From contig NZ_CP006877.1 of the NCBI RefSeq assembly GCF_000816845.1, forward strand, positions 625,501 to 689,500: 64,000 nt of DNA, read 5' to 3'. A model generated the notes under the pieces. That model ran no database searches, was not told the DNA's origin, and was given only the letters and a program-made list of their open reading frames with translations. Each line of letters opens with the position of its first letter. The first letter of the stretch is position 1. Below are positions 54,783 to 61,951 of the stretch, piece by piece. This stretch comes from Rhizobium gallicum bv. gallicum R602sp (GTDB taxonomy: Bacteria; Pseudomonadota; Alphaproteobacteria; Rhizobiales; Rhizobiaceae). The translations under genes and the position numbers were made by a program.

Positions 54783-56399
54783 TCATACGCGTGCCGTGGA
54801 AGATTGCCTTGATTGTTCTACACATAAAACGAACGAATCGCCGCGCGGTTGCAATTCCAGCGTATCAACTTTCTCCAATGCCTCTTCCAGTTGCTGCAGG
54901 TTTGGCGGCTTCACCATATAAGCGAGCGCGCCAAGCTCCTTCGCTCTTTGAATATCGCCTTCGTCGCTTGACGTACTGAGAATGCAGACCGGAATCCCGC
55001 TGAGCCGCCCATCGGCGGCCAGCGCATTCAGGACCTCGAAACCGTCCATGAGCGGCATGTTGATGTCGAGCAGCATCAGGTCCATCGGCGGCTGATCCGC
55101 TATTGCGGCGCGCTGCTCGAGCAGCAGCATCGCTTCACGACCGTTGTTTGCGACATGGAGATTGAAGCTGACTTTCTCGCGGCGCATGAGCTTCAGTTTC
55201 AGAAGTTGTATGTCGGCCGGGCTGTCTTCGACAAGCAGCACCTCGGCAAGCCTGCCGGCCCCCTCCGTCGCCTGATCGGAATGCCGGATGCTCTGGGAAG
55301 CAGGCACGGCTGCAGGCGCCGCGACGGCTGCCTGTGCAAGGGGTATTTCGAGGACGAAAATCGCACCGCCGTCGCGTGCCTCGCACCAGATCGCACCGCT
55401 GTGCAATTGCGCGATGCGGCGGCAGATGGCCAGACCGAGGCCGGTTCCCTCGATGCCGCGGCCGACGAGCCGTTTGAACGGCTGGAAAATCAGCTCGCGA
55501 TGGGCGGGATCGATGCCCGGGCCGTTGTCGCAGACGGAAAGCCGGCAAACGCCACTATTTGCCGTCGCAGCGATCCTGATTTCCGGTGTGCGGTTTTCGC
55601 AATAGCGGATAGAATTCGAAACGAGGTTTTGCAGAAGCTGGATCAGCAGCGTCGCGTCGCCCATCACTTCGGGCAGGTCTGCCCGGCTGATCACCGCGTG
55701 ACGGCTTTCGATCTGCCGATGGAGATTATCCTCCACCTGATCGAGCACCGAGACGAGCGAGACAGGCTTCAGCTCCAGCTCGCCAGAGGCCTCGAGCTTG
55801 GTGAAACCCGAAACCTTGACGATCAGATCCTCCATGTGATCGGCAGCGCTCAGCACATAGTCGAAAAGCTCGCGATCCTCAGGCAGCAGCGATGGCGAAC
55901 CGTGCAGGATCTTGCTGAACGACTTGATTGTCCTCAGCGGTTCCTTGAGGTCATGCGCCATCGCTCGGGTGAAAATTTCAAGGGATTGGCGTTTCTGCTC
56001 CAGTTTGGTCTCCAGTGCGCCGTGCATGATGGCGTTCTGAATGCAGCGGTGCAGCCCTTCTGGTGAAAGCGCATCCTTGGTCAGGTAATCGCGTGCGCCG
56101 CTCTTCATCACCTCGACGGCAACCGCCTCGTTGCCCTGGCCTGTCAACATGACGACATTGGCGGAGGCATCGAGATCGAGGATTTGCGCAAGCACTCCGA
56201 GGCCGTTGCGGCCGGGCAGAGAGTAGTCGAGCAGGATGCAGTTCGGCCGTTTGCGGGCGATCATCGCGAGACCCTGATCGCCGGTCTCGGCCTCTGCCAG
56301 CGTGTAGGTCGTACCCGCTATACGGCCCAGCATGCGACGGTAGAAGTCGCGGTCGTCCATATTGTCGTCGATGATCAGTACCGAGCAGACTTCTGCCAA
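54783..56399 (-). CDS. Hybrid histidine kinase, REC - HisKA - HATPase - REC
   Basis: A 538-residue cytoplasmic sensor without membrane segments. N-terminal receiver with Asp58 in NCILLDYSLPGRNG; HisKA with His149 in RAMAHDLKEPLRTIKSF; ATP-binding domain with N-box LLQNLVSNSIRYCEN and DNGPGIDPAHRELIF plus GTGLGLAICRRIA; C-terminal receiver with Asp445 in LMLLDINMPLMDGFEVL. It sits three bases after the single-domain regulator gene and in the same operon as a membrane kinase, which suggests a phosphorelay: membrane kinase to single regulator or to the N-terminal receiver. Confidence 0.93.
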   Translation of the reverse strand: MAEVCSVLIIDDNMDDRDFYRRMLGRIAGTTYTLAEAETGDQGLAMIARKRPNCILLDYSLPGRNGLGVLAQILDLDASANVVMLTGQGNEAVAVEVMKSGARDYLTKDALSPEGLHRCIQNAIMHGALETKLEQKRQSLEIFTRAMAHDLKEPLRTIKSFSKILHGSPSLLPEDRELFDYVLSAADHMEDLIVKVSGFTKLEASGELELKPVSLVSVLDQVEDNLHRQIESRHAVISRADLPEVMGDATLLIQLLQNLVSNSIRYCENRTPEIRIAATANSGVCRLSVCDNGPGIDPAHRELIFQPFKRLVGRGIEGTGLGLAICRRIAQLHSGAIWCEARDGGAIFVLEIPLAQAAVAAPAAVPASQSIRHSDQATEGAGRLAEVLLVEDSPADIQLLKLKLMRREKVSFNLHVANNGREAMLLLEQRAAIADQPPMDLMLLDINMPLMDGFEVLNALAADGRLSGIPVCILSTSSDEGDIQRAKELGALAYMVKPPNLQQLEEALEKVDTLELQPRGDSFVLCVEQSRQSSTARV

Positions 56400-56402
56400 T
56401 CG

Positions 56403-56828
56403 TCACTCCTCCAGGGGCAGTATGGCAATCTCGAACCAATATTCCTTCAGCCTTTGTATGGCTGCAAAAAGGCCGTCCAGATCGACGGGCTTTTGCACAT
56501 AGGTATTGGCGCCGAGGGCATAGCAGCCCTCGATGTCGCGCTCGTCGTCGGAGGTCGTCAGGATAACGACCGGTATCTTGTGCCAGTGCGTATTGGATTT
56601 AATCGCCTCCAGCGTCTTGCGACCGTCGAGCCCCGGCATGTTGAGGTCGAGCAGGATCAGACCCGGCCGCGGACTGATGGTCGCCAGCATATCGAGAGCC
56701 TCTTGTCCCGAAGCCGCCCAGTAGATCGGGTTGCGCAGGTTCGTGCGCTTGAAAGCACGCATCGTCGCTTCGAAGTCGTCCTCGCTGTCCTCAACGATGA
56801 GGATGGCTTGCGTATCACGCTGCTGCAT
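56403..56828 (-). CDS. Single-domain response regulator (Rcp1-like)
   Basis: A 141-residue CheY-like receiver without output domain. Acidic pocket ILIVEDSEDDFE, phospho-acceptor Asp61 in LILLDLNMPGLDGR, conserved TTSDDERDI and lysine in VQKPVDLDG. Its ATG at 56828 overlaps the 3' end of the membrane kinase gene by 14 bp, so the three genes (kinase, regulator, hybrid kinase) are one operon. It is likely a phosphate shuttle. Confidence 0.92.
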   Translation of the reverse strand: MQQRDTQAILIVEDSEDDFEATMRAFKRTNLRNPIYWAASGQEALDMLATISPRPGLILLDLNMPGLDGRKTLEAIKSNTHWHKIPVVILTTSDDERDIEGCYALGANTYVQKPVDLDGLFAAIQRLKEYWFEIAILPLEE

Positions 56829-58965
56829 TCTGCTCCTCGCGCTTCCTGCCCAAAGTGAAATAGAACGTCGTGCCTGCGCCAACTTCCGATTCCAGCCATA
56901 TCTCGCCGTTGTGGCGGGCGATGATCTTGCGGACGAAGGTCAAGCCGGCGCCCGTTCCGTCATCCGAATCCTGCGATTTTTCCAGGCGTTTGAAAATGCG
57001 GAAAATATCCTCATGGAATTCCTTGGGTATGCCTTTGCCGTTATCTTTAACGAAGAAGACGTTGCGCGCCGTCGTGCCGTCCCTGGCGACGAAGCGTTCG
57101 AGATAGCCGATACTGACGAGCGGATGAGGCTTGTCGTTGTACTTGATCGCATTGGTAATAAGGTTCCGGAAGACTTCCGTGAGCCGCAGCGCATCACAGA
57201 CCACTTCCGGCAATTGGCCATCGATGACAACCTTGGCATGGCGCTCCTCCAGAAGCAGCTCCATGGTGGCGATCACATCCTTGATGACAAGATTGATGTC
57301 GGTCCGCTTCACTGCAAGCTGCTGCCGACCGATCCGCGAAAAATAGAGCAGGTCGTTGACCAGCTTCTCCATACGCTGGCTGAGCCGCACCAGGCGATTG
57401 AGGCGCCGTACGCCATCGTCGTCGAGGAGGCCTTCGTAGTCCTCCAACAGGAAGCGCGAGTGGTTGTGGAGCCCACGCAGCGGCTCCTTCAAATCATGCG
57501 ATGCAATATAGGCGAACTCGTCGAGGTCGTGATTGCTACGTTCGAGATCGGCGGTATAATCCTCAAGTTGCGCCAGCGTCGTCTTCAGTCGCTCCTCCTG
57601 GGTCACGCGCTCGCTGATATCGCGCACAATGCCGACGAAGGCCTTCGTTCCGCCGCTCTTTACCTCACTGACGGAAACATCGAGCGGAAAGGCGACGCCA
57701 TTCTTGCGCTGCCCGGAAACCTTGCGCGTGGTGCCGATGACGCGCTGCTCGCCAGTTTCGGCGTAGTGGCGCAGATAGCCGTCGTGCTCTGAATGATACG
57801 GTTCGGGCATCAACATCTTGACGTTCCTGCCGATCACTTCCTGCGGCGTATAACCGAACATCTGCTCGGCCGCCGGATTGAAACTTAGGATCGTTCCCTT
57901 TTCGTCGATTGTGAGCACCGCGTCCGGCGTGCTGCGCACCAAGGCGCTGAAGCGGATGCGTTCGGTCTCGAGGTTCAACCTGTTGCGCACGTAGTAAAAT
58001 ACGAGCAAAGCAATCAGCCAGAGCATGACGAGGGTGATCGCCCGGTTCGTAACCTCCTGCCAGAAACCTACGTTGTCGTGGCTTACAGCGAAGAAGCCGA
58101 GCAGGATGAGGATGGTGCACACGAGGGCGAAGAGAAGCGACGCCTTCCGGTTTCTGAACCAGAGAGCGGTCAGCACCAGTGGCACGTAAAGAATGCCGTT
58201 TGCCACACCAAGCGGCGTATAGAGGTCTGCGGTAAGCCCCGTGAAGCACACCAGTGCGGGAACCCAGAGCGGTATTCGGCCACGGCTTTCGGGCTGCCGC
58301 CACCAGGCACTTGCAAGCAATCCGCCGCCGAAAAGCACCATGCCGATCGCCGTTGGCAAAGCCATCGTTGCATAGGGCCCCCAGCGATAACCTTGTTCCG
58401 CATTCGTGATGTAGCTGGTAAGGGCGATCATGCCGAGCGTGATGACCACATAGCTCATCAATTCCTGGACGAGCGGCGCTCGCGCGACCCGCCAATTCTG
58501 AGCGGCGATCAGCGACAGATTGCCCATCAGGAAGATCACGGCCGTATTAGGTCCCATGCCGCCGCCGATCTGAGCGGCAAAATCGGGCGATATAAGAACA
58601 TCGGTCAACAGCCGGTCGATGTGATGAATGGCGCGGCCGAAGATGGTGATCTCGATCAGCCGGGCAAGCGCGATGACAACGACGATCGCCGAAAGTCCAG
58701 TTGAAGGCACGGATACCAGCCGCCGGCCTGTAACGGACGTGGCCAGGGCGCTGCCAGACAGAACAAAGCAGAGTGCCGTGTTGAACGCCATCGACGGAAA
58801 ATCGGGGACGACCGCAATGATGACTTCGAGCTGCAGCAGCCAGCCGGCCAGCGCGGTGAGGCCGAGAAGGGCAAGCAGAGAGCCGATAGCGATGACGGCG
58901 GAGCGATAGCGCTTCCGCATTTTCTGCGGATCGTCCTGCAGTCCTGCCGCCGCTGCATTCCACAC
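56815..58965 (-). CDS. Membrane histidine kinase with FixL-like PAS domain
   Basis: About 716 residues: roughly eight N-terminal membrane segments (residues 20 to 330), a PAS domain, then HisKA (His490 in IASHDLKEPLRGLHNH) and HATPase (VFRNLITNAIKYND, DNGKGIPKEFHEDIFRIFKR). The PAS domain closely resembles the heme domain of FixL: MPEPYHSEHDGYLRHYAETG and VIGTTRKVSGQRKNGVAFPL. His394 in SEHDGY aligns with the FixL proximal heme His, and Arg414 with its distal Arg. I chose the GTG at 58965 because GGGGAGG lies eight bases upstream; an ATG at 58920 or 59034 is possible. It heads the phosphorelay operon. Confidence 0.9.
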   Translation of the reverse strand: MWNAAAAGLQDDPQKMRKRYRSAVIAIGSLLALLGLTALAGWLLQLEVIIAVVPDFPSMAFNTALCFVLSGSALATSVTGRRLVSVPSTGLSAIVVVIALARLIEITIFGRAIHHIDRLLTDVLISPDFAAQIGGGMGPNTAVIFLMGNLSLIAAQNWRVARAPLVQELMSYVVITLGMIALTSYITNAEQGYRWGPYATMALPTAIGMVLFGGGLLASAWWRQPESRGRIPLWVPALVCFTGLTADLYTPLGVANGILYVPLVLTALWFRNRKASLLFALVCTILILLGFFAVSHDNVGFWQEVTNRAITLVMLWLIALLVFYYVRNRLNLETERIRFSALVRSTPDAVLTIDEKGTILSFNPAAEQMFGYTPQEVIGRNVKMLMPEPYHSEHDGYLRHYAETGEQRVIGTTRKVSGQRKNGVAFPLDVSVSEVKSGGTKAFVGIVRDISERVTQEERLKTTLAQLEDYTADLERSNHDLDEFAYIASHDLKEPLRGLHNHSRFLLEDYEGLLDDDGVRRLNRLVRLSQRMEKLVNDLLYFSRIGRQQLAVKRTDINLVIKDVIATMELLLEERHAKVVIDGQLPEVVCDALRLTEVFRNLITNAIKYNDKPHPLVSIGYLERFVARDGTTARNVFFVKDNGKGIPKEFHEDIFRIFKRLEKSQDSDDGTGAGLTFVRKIIARHNGEIWLESEVGAGTTFYFTLGRKREEQNAAA

Positions 58966-59143
58966 GTCGTCACACCTCCCCAGTCGCGTGCCAATTTTTT
59001 CCGAAAACCCGCAAGACACAATAGGAAAACGCATCGTTGCGCGACTGATTCATCGGCTGGCGGTCTGCCGCTGCTATCGATTGGAAGAAAATGCGGCTAG
59101 TGTTGCGAAAACGCACAATCGAAGATCGTTCCGAGACCGCCAG

Positions 59144-59536
59144 ATGCGAGCACCGATGCCAGTCATATTTTATATCGATGACAGCAGGGATGATCTTTTC
59201 TACCTCGACTATATCCGCAAGAGGGAGCGGATCTCTGTTGATCTTTTCTGTTTTGCAACGGCGGAGGCGGGGCTTGCCGCCCTGGAGCACCGATCTGCCG
59301 AGCGCGCCGCGCTTCCGGACATGCTTATCGCCGACCTCTATATGCCCCTCGATAGCGGCCTTGCGCTCATTGCGCGGCTCCGAGCGGAAGCCCGGTTCAA
59401 AACGATGCGGCTTTGTGTCTGTAGCGGATCGGATGCCGAGGAAGATCGGCAGCGCGCTCTGGTTGCGGGTGCTGATTCCTATCTTCAAAAACCCCTCGAC
59501 TTTGCGGCGATTCTGCGTCCCCAAACGTCGCGCTGA
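59144..59536 (+). CDS. Single-domain response regulator
   Basis: A 130-residue receiver domain only: VIFYIDDSRDDLFYLDYIRK, phospho-acceptor about Asp64 in MLIADLYMPLDSG, and lysine in SYLQKPLDF. It is divergent from the membrane kinase operon and is a probable partner of it. Start MRAPMPV at 59144 or the internal ATG at 59156; the frame is open from 58988 but that part lies in the divergent promoter region. Confidence 0.85.
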   Translation: MRAPMPVIFYIDDSRDDLFYLDYIRKRERISVDLFCFATAEAGLAALEHRSAERAALPDMLIADLYMPLDSGLALIARLRAEARFKTMRLCVCSGSDAEEDRQRALVAGADSYLQKPLDFAAILRPQTSR

Positions 59537-59997
59537 AGGGAAGACGGCGCGACAAAGCCGCAGATCCAGGCTTTGGCGCTGCCAGAAACTGCGATTGACA
59601 AGGCCGTTTCAGAATTTCAAAATACACAACCATGGGGAAGAGGAGTGATTGAGCACTGAGAGAGCCGACCGACCCACATTCGCCGCCACGAATTTCAGCC
59701 AACCCCTTAGCTGGGTGGATCTATCAGCTCTCTCGCGCTTACTCCGGCACTTCTTCCGCTCTTCATGGATGGTGAACAACGGAATTGCGATACCTAGGTA
59801 AGAACTACGACTATCCTGTGTATCACTTGCGGTTGAGAGAATTGATGTCGTTTCCGTTTTCAGGATATTGGGGTCCCCATTCCTTTATCCTCATCAATTG
59901 TCTCGAGATTCTTCTAACTTCTCGCATGCACGACGTATATCCCAAGATTTCGGGATGAAGATGACTTCCGGAGGTTCGACATAAGGATTTTGCGGGA
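59537..59997. other. Gap of 461 bases
   Basis: No gene is seen. The right part (about 59760-59990) is AT-rich relative to the surroundings and must contain the promoter of the LuxR gene; AAGGA lies ten bases before its ATG. Confidence 0.45.
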
Positions 59998-60693
59998 ATG
60001 ACCAACGCTGCGGCGGTTCCATTTCACACAGGGCCCGAGCTCAGCCGGGCGATCAATCGCACCGACTTTTTCCGCCTCTTCAAGGCGGCGGCACAGCACT
60101 ATCACTTCGATAACTTTGCGCTTGCTCGGATATCCGAGGCGAACGCGCCCTTCGGCGAGCGCGAAATCGTCATCACCAATATTGCCGAACGCAGGGTCCC
60201 GCTTTTCGTCCGGATGCTCAAGGAGGCGCTGGGCGCGCTGAAAGCAAAGACCGCGCAGTTCCTGACGACGCCGGTCTACGGCAAGAGCGGATCGATCGGG
60301 GCCGACCTCGTATTCAACGAATTCAATGGCAATACCTTTCTGCTCATTCCCCTCTTCACGCCGGAGGGGCGGCGCTACTGCCTCGTGCTCAGCGGCATAC
60401 GGTCTGAGCCCGATCAGGGTGAAATCGCCGACGTTCTGCTCGATGCCATGCGTATTTTCGACAAACTTTACGAGGAAATCTTGACGCAGGAGATGTCAGG
60501 GCGCCTGACGCAACGGGAGGCGGAAATCGTCAAATGGACCAGCGAGGGCAAGACTTCAGCCGAGATCGCGATCATTCTCGGATTGTCGGAGCACACCGTC
60601 AATTCTCATATCACGGCCGCCGCCAGGAAGCTTGATGCAGTGAACCGCGTTCATATGGTGGCGATTGCCCTCAGGAATGGTTTGGTTTCGTGA
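59998..60693 (+). CDS. LuxR family transcriptional regulator
   Basis: A 231-residue regulator with an N-terminal autoinducer-binding-like domain (residues about 10-150, weakly conserved) and a C-terminal LuxR helix-turn-helix: RLTQREAEIVKWTSEGKTSA, then EIAIILGLSEHTVNSHITAA. The typical acyl-homoserine-lactone pocket residues are not obvious, so it may bind another ligand or none. It is followed by a receiver-domain gene that begins 14 bp after its stop. Confidence 0.9.
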   Translation: MTNAAAVPFHTGPELSRAINRTDFFRLFKAAAQHYHFDNFALARISEANAPFGEREIVITNIAERRVPLFVRMLKEALGALKAKTAQFLTTPVYGKSGSIGADLVFNEFNGNTFLLIPLFTPEGRRYCLVLSGIRSEPDQGEIADVLLDAMRIFDKLYEEILTQEMSGRLTQREAEIVKWTSEGKTSAEIAIILGLSEHTVNSHITAAARKLDAVNRVHMVAIALRNGLVS

Positions 60694-60707
60694 CCGGGGA
60701 AAACAAC

Positions 60708-61145
60708 ATGAGCGCCGAAGCGGTTCCGGGAGAGGCCGTCAAGGTCCTGTTCGTGGATGACGAATTCGTCGAGTTCAGGTCGCTGAAGAAGAAGATTGGG
60801 AGCCTTTCCGAGCCTGCCGTCGACGTCGAATATTCGCAGTCCATCAGCGACGCGCTGGAGAAGGTCAAGGGCGGCCGGTTCGATCTCATTCTGCTCGACA
60901 ACCGACTGCTGCCGAATGCCGATTTCCGCGAGACGGTGCCCGAGCTTCGCGGCATCGGCTACACAGGACCAATCGGCGTTGTTTCAACGGACATTTCGGA
61001 TGGCTATTTCCAAGAGTTTCCGGACTATGGCGTCGATTTTCGTATCGGCAAGGATGAGATCGACGCGCGGACGCTGCAATATATCATCCGCGAATTCGTG
61101 AAGTACGACCTGCCCGACTTCTGGAAGGACGACTACACGATTTGA
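60708..61145 (+). CDS. Atypical single-domain response regulator
   Basis: A 145-residue receiver: VKVLFVDDEFVEFRSLKKKI, phospho-acceptor in LILLDNRLLPNADF, VVSTD and the lysine in FRIGKDEID. The ATG at 60708 has GGGGA eight bases upstream; a GTG at 60690 overlapping the LuxR stop is the alternative. It lies just after the LuxR gene and converges within 6 bp on a cytoplasmic kinase gene, its probable phosphodonor. Confidence 0.85.
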   Translation: MSAEAVPGEAVKVLFVDDEFVEFRSLKKKIGSLSEPAVDVEYSQSISDALEKVKGGRFDLILLDNRLLPNADFRETVPELRGIGYTGPIGVVSTDISDGYFQEFPDYGVDFRIGKDEIDARTLQYIIREFVKYDLPDFWKDDYTI

Positions 61146-61151
61146 TAGAGT

Positions 61152-61856
61152 TCAGGCGGGCAGCCGGATAGTGAAGCGGCTCCCCGTGTGGTCCGAACGG
61201 CTGAGCATCAGTTCGCCGCCAAGCGCGCTTAAGAGTTCGCGCGAAGCCGTCAGTCCCAGGCCGGGACCGGTCACGGCGTCTGGCTGGGGCAGTTTCCAGA
61301 AAGGTTCGAATATCCGCTCCTGATGGATCGGCTCGATGCCTCGCCCATTGTCGGAAATATGGATCAGCCAATCGCTGCCGCTCCTTTCTGCCGCCAGGTC
61401 GACACGGGGATCCGCCACACCCCGGTAAAGCAGCGCATTGCCGAGAACGTTCTTCAGCACGGTCGAGAGAAGGGCCGCATCACTGTTGAGGGTTGGAAGC
61501 GTGCCATGGCCGATACTCGCGTCATGGGCACCCATCTCGGTCTTCAATTCCGTCCAGAGACCGTCGACGAGCGGGCCGAGTTCCACCGGAGCTGGCGAAA
61601 CCTGCGGCGTGCCGGCAGCAAAGCTCATCAGCGCCTTGGTGAGGCGTTGCGCAGTCTGGGCTTTCTGAAGGATTGCCGTGAGGCTTTCGAGCTGTTCGCT
61701 ATCGAGCTTCTCGCCGAGCTCGTCCAAAAGGATTTCCGCATACATCGCGATGTGCCGGAGCGGCGATTGAAGGTCGTGTGAAGCCGTCGCCAGAAAACGC
61801 CTTATGCGCTCCTCGCTGGTGCTCGAAACAGCCGTTGGCGTTGGACCGGATGACAT
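61152..61856 (-). CDS. Short cytoplasmic histidine kinase
   Basis: A 234-residue kinase with no sensor domain: HisKA with FLATASHDLQSPLRHIAMYA and HATPase with LKNVLGNALLYRG, HISDNGRGIEPIHQERIFEP and a glycine-rich GPGLGLTASRELLSALGG. It probably gets its signal from a partner protein or from its adjacent receiver (60708-61145). It is transcribed separately from secDF: a strong terminator lies between them. Confidence 0.9.
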   Translation of the reverse strand: MSSGPTPTAVSSTSEERIRRFLATASHDLQSPLRHIAMYAEILLDELGEKLDSEQLESLTAILQKAQTAQRLTKALMSFAAGTPQVSPAPVELGPLVDGLWTELKTEMGAHDASIGHGTLPTLNSDAALLSTVLKNVLGNALLYRGVADPRVDLAAERSGSDWLIHISDNGRGIEPIHQERIFEPFWKLPQPDAVTGPGLGLTASRELLSALGGELMLSRSDHTGSRFTIRLPA

Positions 61857-61896
61857 TGAGACGCAACCTCCCGCTTCTTTGAAGTGAAAATAGAAA

Positions 61897-61926
61897 GAGG
61901 GCGCCGGTTCGGCAACCGGCGCCCTC
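61897..61926 (-). terminator. Rho-independent terminator of secDF
   Basis: A perfect 13-bp stem (61897-61909 with 61914-61926), a four-base loop, and on the minus strand the tract TTTCTATTTTC directly after. It lies 25 bp past the secDF stop. Confidence 0.92.
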
Positions 61927-61951
61927 CTGGAATGTCTGTGTCGAAGATTTA

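Noticed and set aside
56731..57792. 353-codon plus-strand frame opposite the membrane kinase
   Set aside because: Antisense of the HisKA/HATPase coding region, with no independent motif or ribosome site.
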